Below are positions 38,801-47,256 of a stretch of DNA of 64,000 bases, one piece after another; the first letter of the stretch is position 1, and each line of letters opens with the position of its first letter. The notes under the pieces were generated by a model. The model was not told the origin of the DNA. It searched no databases and saw nothing but the letters and a program-made list of their open reading frames with translations. The translations under genes were made by a program, and so were the position numbers. This DNA is from JAGXRK01 sp963804005 (GTDB taxonomy: Bacteria > Bacteroidota > Ignavibacteria > Ignavibacteriales > Ignavibacteriaceae). The stretch spans positions 88,901-152,900 of the forward strand of contig CAWDOP010000017.1 of the NCBI GenBank assembly GCA_963804005.1, read 5' to 3'.

Positions 38801-39781
38801 CTTAAAACTTCACGACCGCTGTGGGAAGGTGCTAAGATTGATATCAGCTGGAAAGTAGGGTGGTCATTAAATAAAAATACTACTATTACAGCAGATGATT
38901 TTGGAAATATGATTGTATCTAATATTAATTCTTCCGGAACCTTGTCAAGATCATTCTTATCATTGCCGCCTTCCTTATTCTTAAGTGTTTTTAACAGCGG
39001 TATAAAAAGAGTGAATGAATTATATAATCCCAATTCCCAGGAAGCAGAAGCAAGTCTTTCTGATGCTTTTATAAAAGGATTTGAAACTTTTCCAATTTTT
39101 TCTCGACTGGCCTTTCTTGAAGAGTTTACTAAATATATTCCCAGACCAAATTGGAGAGTAACATGGGATGGACTTGAGAAGATTTCATTCTTCCAGTCAA
39201 TAGCTACAAGAGTCTCTTTGGAACATGCTTATTCATCAAATTACACAGAAGGATGGAAGCTTTCTCCTGATGGTAACCAGCAGGTTCAAACTCAAAAAAT
39301 TGATTATGCATTCTCTCCTCTGGCCGGAATAAATTTAACATTCGGGCAGCTTTGGGGAGGTAATCTTATGGGTAGTATTAAATACTCTACTCGTACGAGT
39401 TATGATCTTGGTATTACTACGTCTAACATTACTGAAACGTTTTCAAGAGATATTGGTTTTACAGTTAACTATTCAAAATCAGGATTTGAACTTCCGTTAT
39501 TCGGAGTTTCATTAAAGAACGATATTGAATTTAGTCTTTCATACACAAGTGCAAAAAACTCAACAGTGCGTTATGAAATGGCTAATTTTACAGAAGAAGG
39601 TATTCCGCAGGATGGTACTGCCCGCGTAACAATTGAGCCGAGAATAAAATATACAATAAGTTCTAAAGTTACTTTGGGTGTGTTTTATAAGCGTTCAACA
39701 GTTGAACCGGAGGGTGCTTCAAGAATTCCGCCTACAACAACTAATGAAGCCGGCTTAGATGTAAATATTATCATCAATTGA
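32891..39781 (+). CDS. sprA: Type IX secretion system outer-membrane translocon SprA
   Basis: Giant outer-membrane protein of 2296 residues, the expected size for SprA/Sov, the 36-strand barrel through which T9SS cargo leaves the cell. SprA-type segments include IRGAWRNETTEG, SIAYIDDFEGAKR (about 875-887), WVNELRVIGADD and the C-terminal TNEAGLDVNIIIN. The annotated ATG gives a hydrophobic N terminus (MLLIAAIIFYAGINVG) without positive charges; the frame stays open upstream to a TAG at 32837, adding a basic segment (KRKILNLLYEIFR), so a non-ATG start such as ATC at 32849 with AGG before it deserves thought. porX lies downstream. Confidence 0.93.
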   Translation: MLLIAAIIFYAGINVGLNSKKSTQLNSQFWLKAYLFYLSETDLKVNTAESKAPLYTNQSDLNNIIINFEAPPDTGEGETNPDSIFVSDTLNVQADSLIDPFTLIEDTVKVDSMALDSTGRLEHFRYQREDVPYIQLKERKRSKFFIEPSQTFKQKKITIDSTGNFVEIREITAGKDSKILLRVPIEEYVQEKIRLRERKLWEEIGYKYELKDSKVGLGDLIKSITDFEIPLPSVGILTIFGEPKISLRIGGQVQIRGAWRNETTEGVTASRLGNTRNEPDFKQQVQINVNGTIGDKLNIAADWNTERTFEYENQLKIKYTGYDDEIIQSIEAGNVTLQTSPLIGGSEALFGLKAQFKMGPFTLTTLASQKKGETKEVSVSSGTTSQEFQIRAYDYSTNHYFLDTLYASTAPYLNLFNRYYGSPTPEIDNNYFVKDIQVWKSINVTTPDRSKERFANAYINLHEVGIDEVYEEDLRNDIENPIEGEEEFGRFLLLTPDVDYTLQSETGFITFKTAINDQDIIAVAYRTESGPGNDNDLIYGEFLNQANTDTSKKLILKLVKPKNLQPRFQTAWKLQLKNIYPVGARNIKPDGFDFDIQYEIDGSEAVSEVQGPVGLVRFLNAFGFDLTGSSGQGDPDNKFDYRPGITIFPVTGEIIFPTLQPFAKNLPEGLTDNFRYDSIYTTSKTFARQDKVNDKWKLVGKSSGDASSTYQLGFNIVENSVRVLLNGRELTPKVDYSVDYNIGTLTIRNDAALVPGADLRITYEQNDLFQLASKTLLGARGIYEFSKKTKLGFSILNLNQQTLSDKVRIGEEPLSNTIYGLDFSTQADLPMVTKAIDNIFSTREMSSFNLSGEYAYIDPDPNTKKSTILSDDGKSIAYIDDFEGAKRIIPIGVSYTSWRDLSAPDSLTYLPGLSRLEKMGHKGKTFWFTRTPSDITVEQIYGDRKQVARSDQQVSVMDFVFMPDTPGTYNYTPELSDPTKSWGGNMKVLSSTASNLVEENIEFIEFWLNIRKAPDSTKLYIDLGRISEDVIPNNRLNTEDIFNNETITDPNVQDLGLDMLTDAEEKSLYGSAKADPAGDNFFFQRNDGIHPFDYFKINGSQGNAVLTDIGLIPDTEDLNRNGTLDQVNSYYRYEIPLDTNQEVNPFIAGGGLTQYGWYLYRIPLKDFAMQIGNPSFTNIEFIRMFTQNVPEWMWFQITEFNLVGSQWQKLVAEDTILSVSVVSLEENPEYQSPPGVFQERDRTRPDENILRNEQSLNLIIKDLPEGESKEAVKYLFRPLDVFNYREMKLFVRGDKNNGPGSVSHTDVATSEYSAEVYFRFGGDTNNYYEYRQPVRYNPQSGSYGWDEISIIFSELTAIKQLARDSISQIIEVPVPGRQDHFYRLKGNPTLTSVKFLSVGIYNLNDDFNPGSLSGEVWVNELRVIGADDSPGWAYSFNTSIKLADLMTVNFNMSERNPYFHRLQDRFGSRVESANWSIASDVNLLKLIPINLPESNLRLSYSHTEQVGKPLYIPGSDVRVDEAVKQLELQNSIDSTKTDKTGEVLRTETQTLNVSDSWSASNIKIKIPTKWWLIRDSFNALTFGFNYNKNFSRNPTTLVNKSWVWNANINYAVALSPDYYFEPIDIPVLGILFTLLTDYSKTKVYFTPQNVNASLTARRNKSSSIMRSTLAGGKLTESAEAISRDFQTTRGFNFNWKITEGGFLNLSTNYNLNISSSLAYLETDELGNPRTESEIWNDIFSRVFFGNDFRYQQNMDFRTSPKLPSLWNINRYFTITANYSVGYQWNNDFRQPELGKSAGFSNKSSASLTLRLKALFDPLFQDETVQKTSQTNQRVTGQERMTENIPKKEDPQNIITTKTDSLGNVIPDSTQLADDKPGTLSKAWGFFKLAIKTILFDYENINISFSNDNSLSKSGLKSSGTGFANFWGFAHNDEEGPGRGFMLGLSDNVGPRALQKGTNLSDVFQHKNNFDLKTSRPLWEGAKIDISWKVGWSLNKNTTITADDFGNMIVSNINSSGTLSRSFLSLPPSLFLSVFNSGIKRVNELYNPNSQEAEASLSDAFIKGFETFPIFSRLAFLEEFTKYIPRPNWRVTWDGLEKISFFQSIATRVSLEHAYSSNYTEGWKLSPDGNQQVQTQKIDYAFSPLAGINLTFGQLWGGNLMGSIKYSTRTSYDLGITTSNITETFSRDIGFTVNYSKSGFELPLFGVSLKNDIEFSLSYTSAKNSTVRYEMANFTEEGIPQDGTARVTIEPRIKYTISSKVTLGVFYKRSTVEPEGASRIPPTTTNEAGLDVNIIIN

Positions 39782-39959
39782 CATATGAAAATTTGTTTAT
39801 TCCGATGGATTTATTTTTAGGAATATCTGAGTGACGAAATATTGGAATTTTGGAATAATTCAAAAAACAACATTCCATCATTGCATATCTCCAATTTTCC
39901 ATAAGTTTGGCTTAACCTCGTGTATTATTTAAATTATTAATGAAGGGAAATAGATTTTT

Positions 39960-41530
39960 ATGAATAAGAAAAAGTTGCTTTGGGTCGATGATGAAATAGA
40001 ATTACTTAGATCGCATATTATTTTTCTCACTGAAAAAGGATATGATGTTGATACCGCAACAAACGGTGAAGATGCCATTTCAATGGTTAAGGAGAAAAAT
40101 TATGACCTTCTCTTTCTTGATGAAATGATGGCAGGTATGGACGGACTTGAAACGCTTGCCAAAATTAAGTCCTTCAATCCGAATATTCCTGTTGTGATGA
40201 TTACAAAGTCCGAAGAAGAATCTTTAATGAATGAAGCTATCGGCGGAAAGATTAGGGATTATCTTACTAAACCTGTAAATCCAAGTCAGGTTCTTCTTGT
40301 ATGCAAAAAAATTCTTGAAGGGAAAAAAATCTCCAGCGAATATGTAGCTAAAGATTATCTTCAGCATTTTAATGAAATATCCGGGTCGTTGATGGGTGAT
40401 CTTGATTATAATGATTGGATAAACATTTATCTCAAGCTTGTTAATTGGTCAATCGAACTTGATCGTCATCCTGAGATGGGATTAAAACAAACTCTCTCAG
40501 ATCAGGTTAAAGAAGCAAACAAAGAATTTTCAAGGTTTGTTGAAAATAATTACCGGCATTGGATTGCAAATCAATCTGGTAAAGATGTTCCCGCCTTAAC
40601 AACAGACATAGTTGATAGATATGTTCGTAAAAAATATTAAAGATGAAAATACATCGGTGTTTTTCTTTGTGCTGGATTGTCTCCGAATTGATCAATGGCT
40701 TATAATGGAAGAGCATCTTCGTGAATATTTCACAATCGAAAAAGATTATTACTATTCTATACTTCCGACTGCAACTCCTTATGCACGAAACTCTTTATTC
40801 AGCGGTTTGTATCCTGTTGAAATTGAAAAGTATTACCCTGATCTCTGGCAGGGGAATGATGATGATGAAAAAAGCATGAACAAATATGAGAAGGAACTCC
40901 TTCAACTTCTTCTCGATAGAAAGAAAATAAAACTGCGTAATGACCTTAAGTATTTAAAGATAATTGATCCGGATGTCGGAAGAAACTTTGAGCAAAATAT
41001 TCATTCATACAAATCAAATCATCTTTCTGCCATTGTAGTTAACTTTCTTGATATGATTGCTCATGGCAGATCCGATTCAGAACTACTAAAAGAAATAGCT
41101 CCCGATGAAGCTGCATACAGATCATTAACTAATAGCTGGTTTACTCATTCATCTTTGCTTTCTACTTTTCGAACGCTTGCCGGAATGAAGAAATATAAAA
41201 ATTATTGTTACAACAGATCACGGCAGCATAAGATCTTTAAGAGGCGCAAAAGTTCTCGGTGACCGTGAAGCTTCGACAAATCTCAGATTTAAGTATGGAA
41301 GAAATTTGAAGGTGGATGAGAAACATGCCATCTATATTAAAAATCCGATTGAATATAAACTGCCCAAACGTGGTGTCACGATAAATTATATAATTGCAAA
41401 AGAAGACTACTACTTTGTTTATCCCACTGATTATCATAAATATTTGTCGTACTATAAAGATACATTTCAGCATGGCGGAATTTCTATGGAAGAAATGATC
41501 CTTCCGGTAGTTACTATGGAGCCAAAGTAA
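39960..41530 (+). pseudogene. porX: porX: T9SS response regulator with PglZ domain, interrupted by two +1 shifts
   Basis: An N-terminal receiver domain (D10/D11, phosphoacceptor D54, T82, K104) leads into a PglZ alkaline-phosphatase-like domain, the architecture of PorX, which controls T9SS gene expression with PorY. The gene is in three frames: residues to DIVDRYV in frame one, VFFFVLDCLRIDQW to RTLAGMKKYK in frame two, and TTDHGSIRSLRGAKVLGDR to the end in frame three. Removing one A from the six-A run at 40629-40634 and one from the five-A run at 41197-41201 restores a single 522-residue protein, the normal PorX length. Sequencing error or recent inactivation are both possible. Confidence 0.85.
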
Positions 41531-41531
41531 A

Positions 41532-41948
41532 ATGGACTATCCTTTTAGCAGAGTATGTGAAACTGAAGAAGATACAAGACAACTTGCTTCTGAATTTGCA
41601 AAAACATTGCTTGGTAATGAAGTCGTTGTGTTAAATGGAAATCTTGGTTCAGGTAAAACATTCTTCATTAAAAATGTTTGCGTTGAATTTGGCATTCATA
41701 ACGTTGTCAGTCCTACGTTTGCAATTGTAAATGAACACGATGGTAAATTTCACATTAACCATTTTGATTTTTACAGAATAAATAATGTACGAGAATTATT
41801 TGATATAGGATTTGATGACTATCTTAATAATAGCTCTATTACATTTATTGAATGGGGAGAACTTTTTTCGGATATTCTTCCAAAGAAACGCATAGAAGTA
41901 ATTATCGAACTAGATAAGAAAAACAAAAGAACTTTTAAAATTTCATAA
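41532..41948 (+). CDS. tsaE: tRNA threonylcarbamoyladenosine biosynthesis ATPase TsaE
   Basis: 138-residue P-loop protein required with TsaB, TsaC and TsaD for the t6A37 modification of ANN-decoding tRNAs. The Walker A is GNLGSGKT (G36-T43); SPTFAIVNEH and FIEWGELF near the C terminus are family motifs. It starts one base after the porX stop and is followed two bases later by tsaB, a common order in Bacteroidota. It is intact, unlike both neighbours. Confidence 0.93.
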   Translation: MDYPFSRVCETEEDTRQLASEFAKTLLGNEVVVLNGNLGSGKTFFIKNVCVEFGIHNVVSPTFAIVNEHDGKFHINHFDFYRINNVRELFDIGFDDYLNNSSITFIEWGELFSDILPKKRIEVIIELDKKNKRTFKIS

Positions 41949-41950
41949 AT

Positions 41951-42596
41951 ATGAATAAACCTTTACTTGCGATTGAAACTTCTGATAATATTTGCGGAGC
42001 CTGCATCTACTTCGATGAGGAAAAGTATTTTTCATCAAAAGTTATTGCTAAACATTCTCACTCAGAAATGCTTTTTGAAGTTGATTGAATCTGTAATTAA
42101 TAATTCAGGAATTGATAAAACTGACATTGATTCAATTGCTGTTTCGGAAGGACCTGGATCATTCACAGGGTTACGAATTGGAATGTCTGCAGCAAAAGGT
42201 TTAGCCTTCGGATTGTCTATCCCTATAATTCCCGTACCGACATTTGAAGCTTTGGCTATGCAATTGGCATCAATTTATGATGATGAAGAAATTGTTATAG
42301 CTAATAAAATCAATACAGAAGAAGTCTATTTTGCAAAGTTTCATATTAAAATGAATAGTTTTATATTTACGGAAGAATTAAAAATTCTGCAAAACTCTGA
42401 GTTAAAATTCATCGATAAAAACATTAAAAAGTTTGGCAGCGCTTTTAACCAAAATAAATTAAATTCGCCCGAACCAGAGTTTATTGCTAAGTGGGCTGTA
42501 AGTTTCGGTGAGAATGTAAAGACAAACGATATAGATAATCTCGAACCACATTACCTTAAAAATTTTATAGTTAAGGAGAAGAAAAATGATAAATAA
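41951..42596 (+). pseudogene. tsaB: tsaB: t6A biosynthesis protein TsaB, with one apparent +1 frameshift
   Basis: Starting at ATG 41951, the frame gives the TsaB N terminus (NKPLLAIETSDNICGACIYF to KHSHSEML) and then hits TGA. The rest (LIESVINNSGIDKTDID, SEGPGSFTGLRIGMSAAKGL) continues in the next frame to 42596. Deleting one T from the five-T run at 42072-42076 gives an unbroken protein of 214 residues reading EMLLKLIESV. TsaB scaffolds TsaD and is usually essential, so an assembly error is the likeliest explanation. Its end overlaps the next gene by 11 bases. Confidence 0.85.
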
Positions 42597-43302
42597 AATA
42601 ATTGTTGGACTGATACTTTTTACTTCATTTTCTGCAGCACAGATAATAGGACCAAAAGCGGTTGTTAAGGAGAATATTCACGATTTTGGAGATGTTACAC
42701 AGGGCGAATCAGTCACAACAATATTTATGATTTCAAACAGCGGCGGAGATATTTTAGAGATTAAAGACGTGCGTGCTACTTGCGGTTGTACTGCTGCTAA
42801 ACCTGATAAAAATCAGTTGGAACCTGGCGAATCAACTAAGCTTGAAGTTACTTTTAATTCAAAAGGAAGAAGAGGTCACCAGGAAAAACAAGTAAAAGTT
42901 AAAACCAATGATCCTGATAATCAGGAATTGGTTTTAACAATAAAGTGTAATGTTGTAATTCCGGAACAAACAAAATCAAAAACGGAAGGGCCCAAAATTC
43001 ATTTTGAGAACAGTCAGCATAATTTTGGTAAAGTGAAGGAAGGGCAAGTATATGAACATACTTTCCGGTTCACAAATACCGGCGCATCCACACTTAACAT
43101 TAAAGATATAAAATCTTCCTGCGGATGTGCAGTTGCTTCTGTAAGCACTAAAGAATTGAAGCCGGGCGAATCTGCTACACTAAAAGTTGAACTCGATACT
43201 GCAAAAAGAAAAGGGAAAATGAGCAGATCAATTACTGTTATGTCCAATGATCCCAATGATCCCAATAAAATTTTAACATTATTTGCCGATATAGAAGGCT
43301 GA
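42586..43302 (+). CDS. Exported protein with two DUF1573 domains
   Basis: 238 residues: a signal peptide (to SAAQ), then two tandem DUF1573 immunoglobulin-like domains, about 28-125 and 135-237. Each has the CGC motif (RATCGCTAA, KSSCGCAVA) and the GES-T-L-V turn. The domains share clear internal similarity (HDFGDVTQGE against HNFGKVKEGQ). The family is abundant in Bacteroidota and is thought to act in the cell envelope; the specific function is unknown. Confidence 0.87.
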   Translation: MINKIIVGLILFTSFSAAQIIGPKAVVKENIHDFGDVTQGESVTTIFMISNSGGDILEIKDVRATCGCTAAKPDKNQLEPGESTKLEVTFNSKGRRGHQEKQVKVKTNDPDNQELVLTIKCNVVIPEQTKSKTEGPKIHFENSQHNFGKVKEGQVYEHTFRFTNTGASTLNIKDIKSSCGCAVASVSTKELKPGESATLKVELDTAKRKGKMSRSITVMSNDPNDPNKILTLFADIEG

Positions 43303-43312
43303 AAGAAAAATT

Positions 43313-44152
43313 ATGCCGTGGTTTAGAAGATCTAAAGATAACATTGCACCTGATACACAGAAGAAGGAACTTCCTGATGGATTGTGGGAGAAGTGTCCTT
43401 CCTGCGGAGAAATAATTCACAAGAAGCAACTTGAAATAAATTTGTGGACGTGTCTTAAATGCGATTATCATTTCAGAATTGGCAGCAAAGAATATATAAG
43501 AATTCTTCTTGATAAAGGATCATTTAAAGAAATGGATCGAAAAATGCGAGCTGCCGATCCGCTTGAATTCATAGACACAAAAAAATATACTGATAGAATT
43601 GCCGATACAATTAAAAAATTAGATTTATATGATGCTGTTCGCACTGGAACTGGTAAGATTGATGGAAGAGAAGTTGCGTTAGGTTGTATGGATTTCCAGT
43701 TCATCGGCGGTAGTATGGGTGCTGTTGTTGGTGAAAAGCTTGCTCGTTTGATAGATAAGGCTTATAAAAATAAAGTTCCATTAATAATCATTTCGAAAAG
43801 CGGCGGTGCAAGAATGATGGAAGGTGCTTACTCACTTATGCAAATGGCTAAGACAAGCTCTCGTTTAGCTCGTCTTGCTGAAGCAGGAGTACCGTACATT
43901 TCAGTTCTAACCGATCCCACAACAGGTGGAACAACAGCAAGTTATGCAATGCTTGGTGATGTGCACATTGCAGAGCCAAAAGCGTTAATCGGATTTGCAG
44001 GACCAAGAGTTATTAAGCAAACAATAGGTAAAGATCTTCCACAGGGATTCCAAACTTCCGAGTTTTTACTTGAGCATGGTTTTGTTGATGTGATTTCTCA
44101 CAGAAAAGAATTGAGAAATAATATTATCAGAATATTGGATTTGCTGGTGTGA
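43313..44152 (+). CDS. accD: Acetyl-CoA carboxylase carboxyltransferase subunit beta
   Basis: 279 residues, normal for AccD. An N-terminal zinc ribbon (C28, C31, C47, C50) precedes the crotonase-like carboxyltransferase domain, with MDFQFIGGSMGAVVGEK, SGGARMMEGAYSLMQM and DPTTGGTTASYAMLGD. It transfers the carboxyl group from biotin to acetyl-CoA in the first step of fatty acid synthesis. It converges with birA, whose product would biotinylate the carrier subunit of the same enzyme. Confidence 0.96.
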   Translation: MPWFRRSKDNIAPDTQKKELPDGLWEKCPSCGEIIHKKQLEINLWTCLKCDYHFRIGSKEYIRILLDKGSFKEMDRKMRAADPLEFIDTKKYTDRIADTIKKLDLYDAVRTGTGKIDGREVALGCMDFQFIGGSMGAVVGEKLARLIDKAYKNKVPLIIISKSGGARMMEGAYSLMQMAKTSSRLARLAEAGVPYISVLTDPTTGGTTASYAMLGDVHIAEPKALIGFAGPRVIKQTIGKDLPQGFQTSEFLLEHGFVDVISHRKELRNNIIRILDLLV

Positions 44153-44213
44153 TCATTGCTCACTTATAGAATACTATCAGAACATTTATTAACGATCTAA
44201 ATTAATAAAAGAT

Positions 44214-44987
44214 TTACACTATACTAACATCACCAAAATGTATCTTTTGCGTTTTACCTTTTGATTTTAGTAACAGAAAACCCGATTCATCTATATCCTC
44301 AAAAATTCCGTATTGAACATTTTTCCCATCTGTAACAGTAATTCGTTCTCCAATCATTTTACATCTTTCACGCCATTCTCTCAAAATAAGATTTCCGTTC
44401 TCAATTGCTTTATTTAAAAGTTCTTCAAAATTATTTAGCACTTCGGCAAGAAATCTTTCTCTGTCAACCATATCATTTATTTCATTTCTGATTGAAGTCG
44501 GTGTGATGTTAAACTTTCCCTGGAAGATTGTCTGGTTAACATTGATTCCAATGCCAATTACAATATGCTCAATTTTACTTCCGCTGGACGTTGATTCAAT
44601 TAAAATTCCGGAAACCTTTTTGCCGGATATAAGAACATCATTTGGCCATTTAAGTTCTGTGCGAAGCTGATAAAGATTTTCAATTGAAATTGCAATAGCT
44701 AAAGTAGCTGCAAAGTTTATGAGATTTATTTTTTGATTAAATTTTTTATTTCCTTTTAACAGGATTGAGAAAGTAAGATTTTGATCTTTCTGACTGTACC
44801 AGACTCTATCCATTCTTCCTCTTCCGACTAATTGCTTCTCAGCTAAAACCACTGTTCCACTCTGGTTATAGTTGGAATTCTTATCAAGTAAAAAAGAATT
44901 TGTTGAACTTACTTCTTCGGCATAAACAAAATTTCTACCGATAAAATCTGTATTAAGTTTAAGATCAAAAACTTCAATATTGAACAC
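44214..44987 (-). CDS. birA: Biotin--[acetyl-CoA-carboxylase] ligase
   Basis: 257-residue ligase that activates biotin and attaches it to the carrier protein of acetyl-CoA carboxylase. GRGRMDRVW is the biotinyl-AMP loop; KWPNDVLISGKKVSGIL is the core biotin-binding motif; IGIGINVNQ follows. There is no N-terminal helix-turn-helix, so it is a group I enzyme without repressor function. It lies convergent to accD, 61 bases apart. Confidence 0.94.
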   Translation of the reverse strand: MFNIEVFDLKLNTDFIGRNFVYAEEVSSTNSFLLDKNSNYNQSGTVVLAEKQLVGRGRMDRVWYSQKDQNLTFSILLKGNKKFNQKINLINFAATLAIAISIENLYQLRTELKWPNDVLISGKKVSGILIESTSSGSKIEHIVIGIGINVNQTIFQGKFNITPTSIRNEINDMVDRERFLAEVLNNFEELLNKAIENGNLILREWRERCKMIGERITVTDGKNVQYGIFEDIDESGFLLLKSKGKTQKIHFGDVSIV

Positions 44988-45225
44988 GAAAAACCTCTTT
45001 TTATTACAAAGTAAATATAGACAGAAATCGAAAAATTGTCATTAAGATTGTCAAAAGTTATAAGAATTATGACATAATGACTTGCTTCGAAATTTCAGTC
45101 ATCTCAATTGGAATATTCAATAAATTCCATAACCTACTATTATTAAACAAGTTAGATCATTTTGCAACTTGTGGCATCTTCATTGCTTCAAGGAATCAGT
45201 TTTTAAAATATAGGAGACAAATATA

Positions 45226-47142
45226 ATGGGAAAAATTATAGGAATAGATTTAGGAACTACTAATTCGTGTGTTGCTGTAATGGAAGGTAACGAGCCGGTT
45301 GTTATTCCGAATTCTGAGGGCGGAAGAACTACTCCGTCTGTAGTTGCATTTACAAAATCAGGTGAGAGATTGGTTGGTCAACCTGCTAAACGACAAGCCA
45401 TAACTAATCCGAAAAATACTGTTTTCTCAATCAAAAGATTTATGGGAAGGTTTTATAATGAAGTTGATAAAGAAAAAACAGAAGTGCCGTATGAAGTTGT
45501 TGCCGGTGATTCAAACAATGCAAGAGTTAAAATAACTGATCGACTTTATTCACCACCTGAAATAAGTGCAATGATTCTTCAGAAGATGAAAAAAACTGCT
45601 GAAGATTATCTCGGTCAGGAAGTGACAGAAGCAGTAATTACTGTTCCTGCTTACTTTAATGACTCACAAAGACAAGCAACAAAAGATGCAGGTGAAATAG
45701 CAGGGTTGAAAGTAAGAAGAATAATAAATGAACCAACTGCAGCTGCTCTAGCTTATGGATTAGACAAGAAAACTTCTGATCATACAGTTGCTGTTTACGA
45801 TTTAGGCGGCGGAACGTTTGACATTTCAATACTTCAATTAGGCGATGGTGTATTTGAAGTTAAATCAACCAATGGCGACACTCATCTTGGTGGTGATGAC
45901 TTTGACCAAAGATTGATTGACTTTCTAGCTGATGAATTCAAAAAACAGGAAGGAATTGATCTTAAAAAAGATCCCATGGCTCTTCAAAGATTGAAAGAAG
46001 CTGCTGAGAAAGCAAAGATTGAACTCTCATCATCTTCTTCAACAGATGTTAATCTTCCATTCATTACTGCAACTCAGGATGGACCGAAGCATATGAACAT
46101 CAACTTAAGCAGATCAAAATTTGAGCAGTTGATTCACGATCTTGTAGAAAATACTCGAATACCTTGCGAACAGGCAATTAAAGATGCCGGTGTTTCTCCT
46201 TCCGACATTAATGAAGTAATACTAGTTGGTGGATCAACAAGAATTCCTATGGTTCAGGAATTAGTGAAGAAAATATTCGGCAAAGAGCCTCACAAAGGCG
46301 TTAATGCAGATGAAGTAGTTGCGGTTGGTGCTGCTATCCAGGGTGGTGTGCTTACAGGGGAAGTTAAAGATGTTCTTCTACTTGATGTTACTCCACTTTC
46401 ACTTGGAATTGAAACACTTGGCAGCGTATTCACAAAACTGATTGACGCCAATACAACTATTCCAACAAGAAAAAGTGAAATATTCTCAACTGCTTCAGAT
46501 AGCCAGCCTTCTGTTGAAATTAATGTTCTTCAAGGTGAGAGACAAATGGCTGCTGATAACAGATCCTTAGGAAGATTCCATCTTGATGGTATTCCACCAG
46601 CACCAAGGGGAATTCCGCAAATTGAAGTTACTTTTGATATTGACGCAAATGGAATTCTTCACGTAAGTGCAAAAGATAAAGCTACCAGTAAAGAACAAAG
46701 CATAAGAATAACTTCTTCGGGCGGTTTAAGTCAGAATGAAATAGAAAAAATGAAAAATGATGCAAAAGAACATGCAGCCGAAGATAAAAAGAAAAGAGAA
46801 TCAGTTGATGTGCGAAATCAGGCTGACAGTCTGATTTTTCAAACAAAGAAACAACTTGAAGAATTAAAAGATAAAGTTAACCCGGATGCAAAAGCACGGC
46901 TTGAATCTGAAATAAAGAAAGTTGAAGATGCTCTTTCAACTAATAACACTGATCAGATTAAGTCTGCAACTGAATCATTAAATAAAACCTGGAGTGAAAT
47001 AGCTGCACAGCTTTATTCACAAGAAGGTGGAGCTCAGCCGGGACCGCAACCCGGGCAGGAACCAACTTCCGGTAAGCCTGAAGATGGAAAAGATAATGTT
47101 CAGGATGCTTCTTACGAAGTTGTTGATGATGATAAGAAATAA
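45226..47142 (+). CDS. dnaK: Molecular chaperone DnaK (Hsp70)
   Basis: 638 residues, full-length Hsp70. The ATPase domain begins GIDLGTTNSCVAVMEG and contains VYDLGGGTFDISIL and VILVGGSTRIPMVQ; the substrate-binding domain follows the linker DVLLLDVTPLSLGIET; the tail ends EVVDDDKK. AGGAGA stands 8 bases ahead of the ATG. No grpE, dnaJ or CIRCE operator (TTAGCACTC-N9-GAGTGCTAA) was found in the 238-bp upstream gap. A strong terminator directly follows, so it is monocistronic. Confidence 0.97.
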   Translation: MGKIIGIDLGTTNSCVAVMEGNEPVVIPNSEGGRTTPSVVAFTKSGERLVGQPAKRQAITNPKNTVFSIKRFMGRFYNEVDKEKTEVPYEVVAGDSNNARVKITDRLYSPPEISAMILQKMKKTAEDYLGQEVTEAVITVPAYFNDSQRQATKDAGEIAGLKVRRIINEPTAAALAYGLDKKTSDHTVAVYDLGGGTFDISILQLGDGVFEVKSTNGDTHLGGDDFDQRLIDFLADEFKKQEGIDLKKDPMALQRLKEAAEKAKIELSSSSSTDVNLPFITATQDGPKHMNINLSRSKFEQLIHDLVENTRIPCEQAIKDAGVSPSDINEVILVGGSTRIPMVQELVKKIFGKEPHKGVNADEVVAVGAAIQGGVLTGEVKDVLLLDVTPLSLGIETLGSVFTKLIDANTTIPTRKSEIFSTASDSQPSVEINVLQGERQMAADNRSLGRFHLDGIPPAPRGIPQIEVTFDIDANGILHVSAKDKATSKEQSIRITSSGGLSQNEIEKMKNDAKEHAAEDKKKRESVDVRNQADSLIFQTKKQLEELKDKVNPDAKARLESEIKKVEDALSTNNTDQIKSATESLNKTWSEIAAQLYSQEGGAQPGPQPGQEPTSGKPEDGKDNVQDASYEVVDDDKK

Positions 47143-47167
47143 TTTCTGTTTAAATAGGTAAATCTTA

Positions 47168-47200
47168 AGCCCCGTAAATGCTTTTCGGGGCTTTTTCTTT
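47168..47200 (+). terminator. Rho-independent terminator after dnaK
   Basis: AGCCCCG (47168-47174) pairs with CGGGGCT (47186-47192) around an 11-base loop and is followed by TTTTTCTTT on the plus strand. It begins 26 bases past the dnaK stop. Confidence 0.92.
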
Positions 47201-47256
47201 CACGCTCCATTTCAGTATTTTTACTGCAATTCTGATTAAACTTTCAATCCTTTTTA

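Noticed and set aside
40629..40634. Programmed frameshift or transcriptional slippage in porX
   Set aside because: The A-runs (six and five) are short for slippage, two events would be needed, and tsaB shows the same fault nearby; assembly error is simpler.
40612..41262. Separate gene encoding a sulfatase/PglZ-like protein after the response regulator
   Set aside because: It is the middle section of porX in another frame; joining three frames gives the exact PorX architecture and length.
44988..45225. CIRCE operator or sigma-32 promoter upstream of dnaK
   Set aside because: No TTAGCACTC-N9-GAGTGCTAA and no convincing heat-shock promoter could be found.
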